From: Streptomyces turgidiscabies Car8
GTDB taxonomy: Bacteria; Actinomycetota; Actinomycetes; Streptomycetales; Streptomycetaceae
DNA: 64,000 bases
Reading direction: 5' to 3'
Assembly (NCBI RefSeq): GCF_000331005.1
Contig: NZ_AEJB01000343.1
Span: forward strand, 1-64,000
Below are positions 8,272 to 17,584 of the stretch, one piece after another. The notes beneath the pieces were generated by a model. The model made no database searches and had not been told where the DNA came from. It worked only from the letters and a program-made list of their open reading frames with translations. The translations under genes and the position numbers were made by a program. Positions within the stretch are counted from its first letter, which is position 1. Each line of letters opens with the position of its first letter.

Positions 8272-9665
8272 CTCGCGTCCTTCGTGCGGGCGCGGTGCCC
8301 GGTGATCAGGTCCCGGAACCAGCGGTAGCTGTCCTTGGGAGTGCGGGTCTGGGTGTCGTAGTCGACGCGGACCAGGCCGAACCGCTGGTCGTAGCCGCGC
8401 GCCCACTCGAAGTTGTCCAGCAGCGACCAGACGTAGTGGCCGCGTACGTCCACGCCGGCGGCGATCGCGTCGGCGACCGCCTGGAGGTGGTCGGCGAGGT
8501 AGCGGGTCCGGTCGTCGTCGTGGACCTGGCCGTCGGGTGTCAAGGTGTCGGCCTCGGCGGATCCGTTCTCGGTGATCCAGATCGGGGGCAACCGTGGGTA
8601 GCGGTCGTGGAGTCGGCGGAGCAGTTCGGTGAACGCCGAAGGTACGACCGGCCAGCCCATGGTGGTGTGCCGGGTGCCGTACGGGTCCGTCTCGGCCACG
8701 CCGATGTCGACCGCGGTGCGCTGTTCGGGATCGGCAGCCCGGTGGGGTGCGGCGGTCACGCAGATCGGCCGGTAGTAGTTCAGGCCGACGAAGTCGAGCG
8801 GCGTGCCGATCACGGTCAGGTCGTCGGGCCTGCGCCAGGGGCCGTCGGCGAGCCCGGCCCAGGTCTCGGCCTCGTGCTCGGGATAGCGCCCGGCGAACAG
8901 CGGTTCGGCCCAGATGTCGTTGTGCAGGGTCTCCGCGCGGCGGAGGGCCGCCAGGTCGTCGGGGTGGTCCGAGGCCGCGTGGACACGGTCCAGGTTGAGG
9001 GTGATGCCGACCTCCTCGGCACCTGCCGCGCGCAGGGCGCGTACGGCGAGTCCATGGGCGACGAGCAGGTGATGGGCGGCGGCCAGGGCGCCGCGGCCCT
9101 CCCGGGTGCCGGGTGCGTGCCGGCCCTCGGCGTGCCCGACGAAGGCCGTGCAGTAAGGCTCGTTGAGGGTGATCCAGCGCCGCACCCGGTCGCCGTAACG
9201 CTCGGCGGCGAGCGCCGCGTAGTCCGCGAAGGCCGCCGCGGTGTCCCGGACCCGCCAGCCGCCATGGTCCTCCAACGCCTGGGGCAGGTCCCAGTGGTAG
9301 AGGGTGACGGCGGGGGCGATGCCGGCGGCGAGTAGTTCGTCGATCAGACGGTCGTAGAAGTCCAGGCCCTTGGCGTTGGCCCGGCCGGTGCCCTCGGGCA
9401 GTACGCGCGGCCAGGAGATCGAGAAGCGGTAGCTGTCGACACCGAGGTCGCGCAGCAGTGCGATGTCCTCGCGGTAGCGGTGGTAGTGGTCGGCGGCCGT
9501 GTCGCCGGTGGCGCCGCCGAGGGTGCGGCCAGGGGTGTGGCTGAAGGTGTCCCAGATGGAGGGGCCGCGGCCGTCCTCGGCGTGGGCGCCCTCGATCTGG
9601 TAGGCGGCGGTGGCGGCACCGAAGCGGAACCCCGGGGGCAGCAGCGGGAAGTCGGGGCGGCTCAT
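8268..9665 (-). CDS. GH1 beta-glucosidase, cytoplasmic
   Basis: 465 residues, the usual GH1 length. The N-terminus PPGFRFGAATAAYQIEGA is typical of the family. The acid/base Glu is near 169 in TLNEPYC and the nucleophile Glu near 366 in WITENGSA; a C-terminal WSLLDNFEWARGY completes the signature. It should hydrolyse beta-linked glucosides or galactosides from the non-reducing end. There is no signal peptide. Its ATG overlaps the stop of the preceding GH3 gene and its own stop overlaps the next ATG, so all three enzymes are probably made together. Expression is likely controlled by the LacI-type operators upstream of the GH3 gene. Confidence 0.93.
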   Translation of the reverse strand: MSRPDFPLLPPGFRFGAATAAYQIEGAHAEDGRGPSIWDTFSHTPGRTLGGATGDTAADHYHRYREDIALLRDLGVDSYRFSISWPRVLPEGTGRANAKGLDFYDRLIDELLAAGIAPAVTLYHWDLPQALEDHGGWRVRDTAAAFADYAALAAERYGDRVRRWITLNEPYCTAFVGHAEGRHAPGTREGRGALAAAHHLLVAHGLAVRALRAAGAEEVGITLNLDRVHAASDHPDDLAALRRAETLHNDIWAEPLFAGRYPEHEAETWAGLADGPWRRPDDLTVIGTPLDFVGLNYYRPICVTAAPHRAADPEQRTAVDIGVAETDPYGTRHTTMGWPVVPSAFTELLRRLHDRYPRLPPIWITENGSAEADTLTPDGQVHDDDRTRYLADHLQAVADAIAAGVDVRGHYVWSLLDNFEWARGYDQRFGLVRVDYDTQTRTPKDSYRWFRDLITGHRARTKDAR

Positions 9666-12517
9666 GCGGTTGCCTCCTCGCCGCGTGAGTCGAACCGGTA
9701 GGAGGCGAGGCGGAAGGCTCCGTGCAGGGTCAGCCTCAGGTCGTGGACGGCGTCTTCGACGGGTCCCACGTCGGCGCTCACGCCGGTCCACGTGTAGCGG
9801 CTGCCCGTGACCGGTACGGCGATCTCCGCCAGGAGCCGGTCACCGGCCCGGACCTCGAGGCGTGCCTCGCCCGGCCCGGTGTCCTCGCGCGCGACCTCCG
9901 CCTCGAAGCGGACGGCGCCGGACAGGTCGACCGAGCGGAACAGCACGGTGGCGGGGCGGGCGGGGTCGGCGGGGGTGACCGCGTCTCCGGCACTACGGGT
10001 GGCGTCGACAAGGGTGACGTCCGTGTAGTCGTCGAAGTCGGCGGCCTCCGTGCGCCGGTCGACGACCCGGCGGGGTTCGGGCGCCGGCCCGGTCACCGTC
10101 AACGGCGCGGCAAGGACGACGTGTCGGGCGGAGCGGGCGACGAGGACCTCGTGGGCGCCGGGGTCCACGGTGAAGGCTCCGGTGGCCACGTCCCAGTGGG
10201 CGAGCTGCTCGGCCTGGAGCCGGAAGGCCACCTCCCGGCGCTCCCCCGCCTCCAGGCGCACCTTGCGGAAACCGGCGAGCTTCAGCCGGGGCGCCTCGTA
10301 ACGGGCGTCCACGGCACGGACGTAGAGCTGGACCACCTCGCTGCCGGACCGTGTCCCGGTGTTGGACAGCGTCACCGTGACGTCCAGTTCGCCGTCCTGT
10401 CCCGTCGTGGGCGTGGACAGCCGCAGGTCGCCGTAGGTGAAGTCGGTGTAGGAGAGACCGTGGCCGAAGGCGTACAGGGGTGCTTCGCGGTGGTACTGGT
10501 AGGTCCAGCCGGCCTTGATGACGTCGTAGTCGAGCCGGGGCGGGAGTTCGTCGTCGCCGCGGTACCAGGTCTGGGGCAGCCGCCCCGCCGGGTCGGCCTC
10601 GCCGAGCAGTACGGCGGCCAGTGCCCGCCCTGTCTCCTGCCCGCCGTGGGAGGTCCACACCACGGCGGGCAGGTGCTTCTCCGCCCAGTCGAGGGCGTAC
10701 GGGTAGCTGCTCATGACCACCAGCGCGGTCTCCGGCCGGACCGCGGCGACCTCGCGCAGCAGTGCCTCCTGGGTGGCGGGCAGGGCGATGCCCGTACGGT
10801 CCTCGGTCTCGCGGCCGTTGATGAGCGGGTGGTTGCCGAGGACGACGACGGCGACATCCGCCGCCGCGGCGGCGCTGCGGGCCTCGGCGTGGCCGTCCCG
10901 CAGCAGTTCACGCTGCCAGCGTTCGGCTTCCTGCGGGGTGTCGGCGATGACGGTGGCCCTGCCGTCGGCGGGGTCGACGACCGCGTAGCGGCCGGTGCGG
11001 ACGTTGCGCAGGAGCACGGTGTCGGCGTCACCGAGGGGATCGGGCTCCAGCAGGAAACTCTCGTCGATGAACCAGGTCTTGATCACCTCGTGGTCGGCGG
11101 CGAGCGAGTCGTCGTCCCTGCGGGTGAGGTAGCGGCCGGTGGCGGCGTCGCGAAGGGTCAGCACCCCGTCGCCCCACTCCGACACGTCGTACGCGGTCCC
11201 GCCGAGCGGTTCGCCCGTGGTGCGCGAGCGCAGGGCGATCCGGTCGAGGCCCTCCACGGTGACGACGTCGGGAGCCATCGCGCGCAGCCCGGACGCGATG
11301 CCGACCCGGTAGGGCAGGGTGCCGCTGTACCAGTCCTCGTACACGGCGTCGGCGAGCGGGCCGATGACAGCGACGCGCGGTGCGCGGTCCGCCCGGAGCG
11401 GCAGCAGGCCGTCGTTCTTGAGCAGCACCACCGACTCGGTCGCGGCGCGCAGGGCCAGCGCGCGGTGTTCGGGGCTGTCGATCACCTCCGGGCCGATACC
11501 GGCGTACGGGTCGAGGCCGGCGTCGAACTCGCCGAGCCGGAAGCGGAGTCGCAGCTGGCGTCGTACCGCGCGGTCGATGTCCGCCTCGTCGATCAGGCCG
11601 CGCTCCAGGGCTTCACACAACCGCCCTACCGTGATCCCGCTGTCCTCGTTCTGGTCGGTGAAGCTGTCGATCCCGGCTTTCAGCGCCGCGCCGTGCCCCT
11701 GGGCGTGGTCGTCGAAGTAGTGCTCCTGTTCGACAAGGTTGGAGGGTGCCTCGGCGTCACTGACGACGAACAGCTCGTGCCCGGTCGGCACGGCCCAGCC
11801 GCGCAGTTCCTCCAGGAGCGGACTGACGTGACAGGGGCGGCCGTTGACCAGGTTGTACGCGGCCATCGCGCCCGTCGCCGCACCCGAGGCGATCACCGGG
11901 CGGAAGGCGGCCAGGTCGTACTCGCGCAGGACGCGGGGGCGCAGCCCGGAGGAGGTGACGCAGCGGTCGTCCTCGTTGTTGTAGGCGAGGAAGTGCTTGA
12001 GCACGCCGGCCGCGCGCAGATACGTCGGATGGTCGCCGGCCAGCCCCTGGCAGTAGGCCGTGCCGAGCCGTGCGGTGTGGACCGGGTCCTCGGAGTAGCC
12101 CTCCTCGTTGCGGCCCCAGCGCGGGTCACGCAGCAGGTTCACCACCGGTGCCCACGCCTGCAGGCTGTTGACGCCGATGCCGTTCGCCGTGGGACGGTGG
12201 CGGTGGAAGGCACGCAGCTCGACCGAGACCGCCTCGGCCACCTCGCGCACCAGGTCCTCGTCCCAGGTCGCGCCCAACCCGACCGCCTGCGGAAACACCG
12301 TCGCCTCGCCGAGCCAGGACACCCCGTGCAGCGCCTCCGTACCCGTACGGAACGCGTCGACGCCCACACGGTCGACGGCCGGCGCGTACTGGTGCAGCAG
12401 CGCGATCCGCTCGTCGAGTGTGAGCCGCCCGAGCAGGTCGTCGACCCGCTTGTCGACCGGCAGCTCCGGGTCACGGAACGGCAGGCGGTGGGCGGTGGAC
12501 AGGTGCGGAGAATCCAC
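9662..12517 (-). CDS. GH3 beta-glycosidase with an inserted beta-trefoil-like segment
   Basis: 951 residues, longer than most GH3 enzymes. The TIM-barrel domain (about 15-320) has the KHF motif (GVLKHFLAYNNEDD) and the nucleophile Asp near 253 in FVVSDAEAP, where many family members have SDW. The alpha/beta sandwich domain (about 350-640) is interrupted at about 430-530 by a TLRDAATGRYLT/LRNVRTGRYAVV repeat segment that looks like a fascin/trefoil fold. A fibronectin-III-like domain (about 690-760) and a C-terminal beta-rich domain (about 790-951, CBM6-like) follow. No signal peptide is present. It is the first gene of the GH3-GH1-GH31 operon, just behind a GAAGCGCTTC palindrome. Substrate could be beta-glucoside or beta-xyloside. 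Confidence 0.88.
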   Translation of the reverse strand: MDSPHLSTAHRLPFRDPELPVDKRVDDLLGRLTLDERIALLHQYAPAVDRVGVDAFRTGTEALHGVSWLGEATVFPQAVGLGATWDEDLVREVAEAVSVELRAFHRHRPTANGIGVNSLQAWAPVVNLLRDPRWGRNEEGYSEDPVHTARLGTAYCQGLAGDHPTYLRAAGVLKHFLAYNNEDDRCVTSSGLRPRVLREYDLAAFRPVIASGAATGAMAAYNLVNGRPCHVSPLLEELRGWAVPTGHELFVVSDAEAPSNLVEQEHYFDDHAQGHGAALKAGIDSFTDQNEDSGITVGRLCEALERGLIDEADIDRAVRRQLRLRFRLGEFDAGLDPYAGIGPEVIDSPEHRALALRAATESVVLLKNDGLLPLRADRAPRVAVIGPLADAVYEDWYSGTLPYRVGIASGLRAMAPDVVTVEGLDRIALRSRTTGEPLGGTAYDVSEWGDGVLTLRDAATGRYLTRRDDDSLAADHEVIKTWFIDESFLLEPDPLGDADTVLLRNVRTGRYAVVDPADGRATVIADTPQEAERWQRELLRDGHAEARSAAAAADVAVVVLGNHPLINGRETEDRTGIALPATQEALLREVAAVRPETALVVMSSYPYALDWAEKHLPAVVWTSHGGQETGRALAAVLLGEADPAGRLPQTWYRGDDELPPRLDYDVIKAGWTYQYHREAPLYAFGHGLSYTDFTYGDLRLSTPTTGQDGELDVTVTLSNTGTRSGSEVVQLYVRAVDARYEAPRLKLAGFRKVRLEAGERREVAFRLQAEQLAHWDVATGAFTVDPGAHEVLVARSARHVVLAAPLTVTGPAPEPRRVVDRRTEAADFDDYTDVTLVDATRSAGDAVTPADPARPATVLFRSVDLSGAVRFEAEVAREDTGPGEARLEVRAGDRLLAEIAVPVTGSRYTWTGVSADVGPVEDAVHDLRLTLHGAFRLASYRFDSRGEEATA

Positions 12518-12546
12518 GAGGTGAACCCCTAAGCAGGCGGAATGTT

Positions 12547-12556
12547 GAAGCGCTTC
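12547..12556. promoter_or_regulatory. LacI-type operator, GH3 side
   Basis: The palindrome GAAGCGCTTC sits about 30 bases before the GH3 ATG. A consensus-like minus-strand TTGACA (12587-12582) lies just upstream of it, so the operator would cover the start of transcription. The same palindrome recurs at 12666-12675 on the other side of the divergent promoter. Confidence 0.65.
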
Positions 12557-12665
12557 GACGCTGCCATCCCTCCCCGCAGGCTGTCAATGATGGGAGGACG
12601 AGGAAGTTTCTCGGCTTGAGCCCTCTTGTTTCGTGAGAAACATGTCATTAACGTCGCCGCCAGGT

Positions 12666-12675
12666 GAAGCGCTTC
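12666..12675. promoter_or_regulatory. LacI-type operator, GH36 side
   Basis: A second GAAGCGCTTC palindrome lies within the longer context GTGAAGCGCTTCGACAC, about 50 bases before the GH36 start. Centre CpG symmetry is typical of LacI/GalR-family operators. The likely binder is the LacI-type regulator at 16456-17511. Confidence 0.65.
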
Positions 12676-12700
12676 GACACCTCTGGGGAGAAGGGCAGCC

Positions 12701-12730
12701 ATGACCGACGAGTCAGAAGGACAACCATGA
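12701..12730 (+). CDS. Possible nine-codon leader ORF overlapping the GH36 start
   Basis: ATG at 12701, preceded by GGAGAAGGG, opens a frame encoding MTDESEGQP and stops at 12728-12730, where its TGA overlaps the GH36 ATG. The ribosome-binding site and start context are duplicated: bases 12689-12706 match 12715-12732 at 16 of 18 positions. It may be a genuine coupling leader or merely the trace of a short duplication. Confidence 0.35.
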   Translation: MTDESEGQP

Positions 12731-14850
12731 CCGGTGCACCGCGGCTCCTCCGGTGGGGCCACCAGGCTCTGGAGGTCGAGATCGGCGTAGCCCGTCTCAC
12801 CCGGGCCGGCGTCCCCGGCGAGGCGCCGCCCGAAAAGCGCTCGTGGCCTCCGCTGCCGTTGGTGGAGGTCATGGCCGCCGGTCACGGTCGCGCCTGGTCG
12901 GGCGGGCGGCTCATCGACACGTCTCTCGGCGGACGGCTGCGGTACCGCACGCACCAGGAGACCCGCGACGGCGACTGGCACGTACTCGCCGTCGAACTCC
13001 ACGACCCCGAGACCGGACTCCTCGCGGAGGTGACCTACCGCTCGCCGGACGGCGTGCCCGTACTGCGCGCCGAGGTACTCCTGCGCAACGGCGGTGACAC
13101 CACCCTGCACCTGGAGTCGGTCTCCTCCCTCGTGGTGGGCTGCCTGGCGGACGGCCCGCGGGCCATCGACGCCGCGGACCTGTTGTGGGCCGAGAACGAC
13201 TGGGTCGCCGAGTGCCGTTGGCAGCGCGGCCCGATGCGGGTGACCTCGCCGGTCCTCGCCGACCGCGTGGTCTACGACAACGGCAAGGGGGAGTTCACAC
13301 AGACCGGCCGTGGCGTGTGGTCCAGCTGCGGCAGGCTGCCCATGGGCGGGCTGACCGACCGTCACTCGGGCCGCACCTGGCTGTGGCAGATCGAGCACAA
13401 CGGCGGCGGCTGGCACTGGGAGTGCGGAGAACGCGACACGCTGGCCTACCTGGCACTGTTCGGCCCGAACGACACGCACCACGGCTGGCGGCATCCCCTG
13501 GAGCCGGGCGCGGAGTTCCGCACCGTGCCCGTCGCCCTCGCCTTCACCGACGCGGGCGGTCCCGATGAAGCGTTCGCCGCCCTCACCCGCTACCGCCGCG
13601 CCCTGCGCCGCCCGCACCCCGACCATCAGCGGCTGCCCGTGATCTTCAACGACTACATGAACTGTCTGATGGGCGACCCCTCCACGGAGAAACTGCTGCC
13701 GCTGGTCGACGCGGCGGCCGAGGCGGGCGCGGAGTACTTCGTCATCGACGCAGGCTGGTACGACGGCGAGGACGGCGGCTGGTGGGACAGCGTCGGCGCC
13801 TGGGAACCGGCCGCCTCCCGCTTCCCCGGCGAACGCGGCATCCACGAGGTGCTGGACCGTATCCGCGAGCGCGGCATGGTGCCCGGCCTGTGGCTGGAGC
13901 CGGAGGTGATCGGCGTCCGCAGCCCCATGGCCAGGTCCCTGCCGGACGAGGCGTTCTTCCGCCGCGACGGCATCCGCGTCACCGAGACCGGCCGCCACCA
14001 CCTCGACCTGCGCCACCCCGCCGCCCGCGCCCACCTGGACCAGGTCGTGGACCGTCTGGTCGGCGAGTGGGGCGTCGGCTACCTCAAACTCGACCACAAC
14101 ATCGACCCCGGCTCCGGCACCAGCGCCCACCCCGGAGAGACCCCGGGCGCCGGACTGCTCGGGCACAACCGCGCCCAACTGGACTGGCTCGACAGCGTCC
14201 TGGACCGCTACCCGCATCTGGTGATCGAGAACTGCTCCTCCGGGGGCATGCGCTGGGACTACGCGCTGTTGTCCCGGCTGCAACTGCAGTCCACCAGCGA
14301 CCAGCAGAACCTCCAGCTCTACGCCCCCATCGCGGCCTCCGCACCGACCGCCGTCACCCCCGAACAGGGCGCCGTCTGGGCCTACCCGCTCCCTGAGCAC
14401 TCGCAGGACGAGGTGGCCTTCACCATGGCCAACGCCCTCCTCGGCCGCATCCACCTGTCCGGCCTGCTCCCGGATCTGCCGCCCGAGTCCCGCGCCCTGG
14501 TGCACGAGGCCGTCACCGCGTACAAGGCCGTCCGCGCCGACCTGGCCCAGGCCGTCCCCGTGTGGCCGCTGGGCCTGCCGGCCTGGGACGACCCCTGGCT
14601 CGCCCTGGCCCTCCACACCCCGGACACCACCTACCTCACCGTCTGGCGGCGCCCCGGCACGGAGGCCACCGCGACTCTCCCCCTGCCCCATGTCCAAGGC
14701 TCGGCGGCCTGCCTCGACGTGCTCTACCCCGCGGCGAGCCAGGCCGTCACCTCCTGGAACCCGGACACCGCCGACCTCACCGTCACACTGCCCTCGGCGC
14801 CGTCCGCAGTACTGCTCCGCCTCACCCACCCGGCGCCGTTCACCCCCTGA
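12727..14850 (+). CDS. GH36-family alpha-galactosidase-like enzyme, cytoplasmic
   Basis: 707 residues from the ATG at 12727, with AGAAGGA six bases upstream. An N-terminal beta-supersandwich (about 1-285) is followed by the catalytic barrel (about 300-610). Visible motifs are FVIDAGWYDG, GLWLEPEVIG, YLKLDHNID with the likely nucleophile Asp near 456, and ENCSSGGMRWD. The last motif is hallmark GH36. The acid/base region reads STSDQQN instead of the more common SDNTD, so this belongs to a divergent branch and alpha-galactosidase activity is a family-level call. There is no signal peptide. It probably forms a plus-strand unit with the GH43 gene 38 bases downstream and shares operator control with the opposite GH3 operon. 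Confidence 0.85.
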   Translation: MTGAPRLLRWGHQALEVEIGVARLTRAGVPGEAPPEKRSWPPLPLVEVMAAGHGRAWSGGRLIDTSLGGRLRYRTHQETRDGDWHVLAVELHDPETGLLAEVTYRSPDGVPVLRAEVLLRNGGDTTLHLESVSSLVVGCLADGPRAIDAADLLWAENDWVAECRWQRGPMRVTSPVLADRVVYDNGKGEFTQTGRGVWSSCGRLPMGGLTDRHSGRTWLWQIEHNGGGWHWECGERDTLAYLALFGPNDTHHGWRHPLEPGAEFRTVPVALAFTDAGGPDEAFAALTRYRRALRRPHPDHQRLPVIFNDYMNCLMGDPSTEKLLPLVDAAAEAGAEYFVIDAGWYDGEDGGWWDSVGAWEPAASRFPGERGIHEVLDRIRERGMVPGLWLEPEVIGVRSPMARSLPDEAFFRRDGIRVTETGRHHLDLRHPAARAHLDQVVDRLVGEWGVGYLKLDHNIDPGSGTSAHPGETPGAGLLGHNRAQLDWLDSVLDRYPHLVIENCSSGGMRWDYALLSRLQLQSTSDQQNLQLYAPIAASAPTAVTPEQGAVWAYPLPEHSQDEVAFTMANALLGRIHLSGLLPDLPPESRALVHEAVTAYKAVRADLAQAVPVWPLGLPAWDDPWLALALHTPDTTYLTVWRRPGTEATATLPLPHVQGSAACLDVLYPAASQAVTSWNPDTADLTVTLPSAPSAVLLRLTHPAPFTP

Positions 14851-14888
14851 ACCCACCGACTCACCATTTCGCGAAGGGACTTGACCGA

Positions 14889-16400
14889 GTGTCAGACAAG
14901 CAGCAGGCGGCCGGCACCTTCCCCAATCCCGTGATCCCCGGCTTCCACCCCGACCCCAGCATCTGCCGCGTGGGCGACGACTACTACCTCGTGTGCTCCA
15001 GCTTCGAGTACTTCCCCGGCATCCCCGTCTTCCACAGCCGCGACCTGTTCCACTGGACGCGGATCGGCAACGCCCTCGACCGCCCGAGCCAGCTCCGGCT
15101 CACCACCGACACCCCGTCCTCCGGGGGCATCTACGCCCCCACCCTGCGCCATCACGACGGCCGCTTCTGGCTGATCGTCACCAACGTGACCCAGGGCGGC
15201 GGCAACATGCTGTTCACCGCCACCGACCCCGCCGGACCCTGGTCCGACCCGGTCCGCCTGCCCGACGTCCCCGGCATCGACCCGGACCTCGCCTGGGACC
15301 GGGACGGCACCTGCTGGTGCACCATCGCCGGAGTCTCACAGGTGCGCATCGACCCGCACACCGGAGAGACCTTCGGTCCACCGCGGAAAGTCTGGTCCGG
15401 CGCCCCCGGCGCGAAGGCCCCCGAAGCACCGCACCTCTACCGCATCGGCGACTACTGGTACCTGCTCATCGCCGAAGGCGGCACCGAACGCGGTCACAGC
15501 GTGTCCATCGCCCGCAGCCACACACCCACAGGCCCCTTCGAGCCATGCCCGCACAACCCGATCCTCACCCACCGCAGCACCGACCACCCCATCCAGAACA
15601 CCGGTCACGCAGACCTCGTCCAGGGACCCGACGACTCCTGGTGGATGGTGGTCCTCGGCGTCCGCCCACGCGGCGGAACCCCCGGCTGGCACGCACTGGG
15701 CCGCGAAACCTACCTGACCCCCGTCGAATGGGTGGACGACTGGCCCGTCATCGGCGAGGTCCCGTCCGAACTGCCCGCCCCCGCCTGGCCACTCGCCCCC
15801 GGACCCACCGACGAGGTCCGCGACGACTTCGAACTCAGCGAACTCCACCCGCGGTGGATCTCCGTCCGCGACCGACCCGCAGAACACTGCACCACCAAGG
15901 AACGGCCCAACTGGCTCACCCTGCACGCCCGGGGCGACTCCCTGGACGAGACCGACGTCGTGTTCGTCGGCCGCCGCCAGCAACACCTCACCTGCCAGGC
16001 CCGCACCCGCGTCGACCCGGCCGAAGGACGCGGCGGGCTCGCCGTCCGCCTGGACGAAGAGCACCACTACGAGATCGAGGTGTCCGAAGGCGAAGTACGC
16101 CTCCTCATCCGTGTCGGACCCCTGCGCACCACCGTGGCATCCCGCTCCGTACCCGCCGGGCCGGTGATCCTCCGCCTCGACGTCTCCGACACCCCTCCCA
16201 GCGGCCCCCGCACCGGCCCCGACCTCCTCACCTTCGGCATCGAGGAACCGGACGACACCTTCACCGCACTCGCCACCCTCGACGGCCGCTACCTGACCAC
16301 CGAAGTCGCCGGCGGCTTCACCGGACGAGTCATCGGCATGTACGCCGCAGCCGGCACCGTCCACTTCGACTGGTTCGACTACCAGCCACTCGCCCCCTGA
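14889..16400 (+). CDS. GH43 beta-xylosidase/alpha-arabinofuranosidase-like enzyme, cytoplasmic
   Basis: 503 residues from a GTG at 14889, preceded by GAAGGGA nine bases upstream. The five-bladed propeller (about 10-310) has NPVIPGFHPDPSI with the catalytic base Asp, GIDPDLAWD with the pKa-tuning Asp, and KAPEAPHLY with the acid Glu. A C-terminal concanavalin-like beta-sandwich (about 320-503) is typical of the two-domain beta-xylosidases of GH43. There is no signal peptide, so it should act on imported oligosaccharides together with the GH36, GH31, GH3 and GH1 enzymes. The exact split between xylosidase and arabinofuranosidase activity cannot be told from sequence. Confidence 0.88.
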   Translation: MSDKQQAAGTFPNPVIPGFHPDPSICRVGDDYYLVCSSFEYFPGIPVFHSRDLFHWTRIGNALDRPSQLRLTTDTPSSGGIYAPTLRHHDGRFWLIVTNVTQGGGNMLFTATDPAGPWSDPVRLPDVPGIDPDLAWDRDGTCWCTIAGVSQVRIDPHTGETFGPPRKVWSGAPGAKAPEAPHLYRIGDYWYLLIAEGGTERGHSVSIARSHTPTGPFEPCPHNPILTHRSTDHPIQNTGHADLVQGPDDSWWMVVLGVRPRGGTPGWHALGRETYLTPVEWVDDWPVIGEVPSELPAPAWPLAPGPTDEVRDDFELSELHPRWISVRDRPAEHCTTKERPNWLTLHARGDSLDETDVVFVGRRQQHLTCQARTRVDPAEGRGGLAVRLDEEHHYEIEVSEGEVRLLIRVGPLRTTVASRSVPAGPVILRLDVSDTPPSGPRTGPDLLTFGIEEPDDTFTALATLDGRYLTTEVAGGFTGRVIGMYAAAGTVHFDWFDYQPLAP

Positions 16401-16455
16401 ACGATGTCCGGGTCCTCTTCCGCGGACGCCCCGTTCTGGCCTGCCCCCGGCCCGC

Positions 16456-17511
16456 TCAGCTCTTGGGTGGGGCCGTGCTCTCCCGGACGGTGAGGGTGGT
16501 GGCGATCTCCAGCCCCACCTGGGGCACGTCCTCACCGCGGCCCAGCGCGAGCGCCAGTTCGGTGGCGGCCACCGCCATCTCCAACAGGGGCTGGTGGACC
16601 GTGGTCAGCGGCGGGTCCGCCCAGGCCACGGCCGGTACGTCGTCGAAGCCGACCACGCTCAGGTCGTCGGGGATCCTCAGCCCGAGCTTGCGCGCGGCCT
16701 GGTAGACGCCGAGCGCCTGCATGTCGTTGGCGGTGAAGACAGCGGTGGGACGGTCGGGCCGGGAGAGCAGATCGTGTGCCGCCGTACAGCCGTCCTCTCG
16801 GGTGAGGAGGGTCTTGACCACCAGGTCCGGATCCACCGGCAGCCCGGCCTCGCCGAGAGCGGAGGAGTAGCCGGCGTGGCGAGCGAGGCAGAAGGGATGG
16901 TCGGGGCCGGTGATCATGGCGATGCGCCGGTGTCCCAGGCCGATCAGGTGCCGGGTCGCGGCCTGGCCGCCCCTCCAGTTGGTGGCGCCGACGAACGGTA
17001 CGCCGTCGGGGAGTTCCTCGTTCGGGTCGAAGACGACGAACGGGATGCCCTTGGCCTTCAGTTGCTCGCGCTCCGGCTCCGACAGCTGCGCCACCGACAG
17101 CACGCACTGCGGACGCCGCCCCAGCGTGTCGTCGATGGTCCTGGTCGGGTTGTCCTGGAGGCCGAACTCCGACACCAGCACACCGACCTTGTTCCTGCGC
17201 GCCGCACGTTCCACACCGCGGATGATCTCCACGGCCCACATGTTCTCCAGCTCGCGGAACACCAACTCCACCAGGTTGCTGCGGTTCTTCGGCGGCTTGC
17301 GGTAGCCGTACCGGTGGATCAGTTCCTCGATACGGGCCCGGGTCTCGTCGGACACACCGGTGCGGCCGTTGAGCACCTTCGACACCGTGGGCACCGAGAC
17401 GCCCGCGGTCTCGGCGATGTAGGCGATGGTCACCGCCGCCGGTCCGTCACCGCGACCGCTCCGCCCGTCCCGGTCCGGCGTCGGAGGTGTTTCTGATCGC
17501 TTGTCCGGCAC
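16456..17511 (-). CDS. LacI-family transcriptional regulator
   Basis: 351 residues from a GTG start. The N-terminal helix-turn-helix and hinge (about residues 25-80) reads VTIAYIAETAGVSVPTVSKV, followed by the family's SDETRARIEELI hinge region. A periplasmic-binding-protein-like effector domain (about 85-345) follows, with the characteristic LGHRRIAMITG and the C-terminal VVGFDDVPAVAWADPPLTTV block. It should repress the nearby glycosidase genes until an oligosaccharide or sugar binds. The two GAAGCGCTTC palindromes between the GH3 and GH36 genes are its most plausible operators. It is convergent with the GH43 gene. Confidence 0.92.
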   Translation of the reverse strand: MPDKRSETPPTPDRDGRSGRGDGPAAVTIAYIAETAGVSVPTVSKVLNGRTGVSDETRARIEELIHRYGYRKPPKNRSNLVELVFRELENMWAVEIIRGVERAARRNKVGVLVSEFGLQDNPTRTIDDTLGRRPQCVLSVAQLSEPEREQLKAKGIPFVVFDPNEELPDGVPFVGATNWRGGQAATRHLIGLGHRRIAMITGPDHPFCLARHAGYSSALGEAGLPVDPDLVVKTLLTREDGCTAAHDLLSRPDRPTAVFTANDMQALGVYQAARKLGLRIPDDLSVVGFDDVPAVAWADPPLTTVHQPLLEMAVAATELALALGRGEDVPQVGLEIATTLTVRESTAPPKS

Positions 17512-17584
17512 GGTCGCCTTTCCCCAGCCCCTCGCCCAGTGGAGCCGTCATTCTGACACCACCTCGTCGGACGGACCGTGGCGC

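Noticed and set aside
9722..12532. 936-codon plus-strand open frame opposite the GH3 gene
   Set aside because: Antisense frames stay open by chance in such GC-rich DNA; the composition is low-complexity Gly/Val/Arg and no motif is present.
16401..16455. Weak dyad between the GH43 and LacI genes as a terminator
   Set aside because: Only short, interrupted pairing is visible; not convincing compared with the hairpin at 4345.
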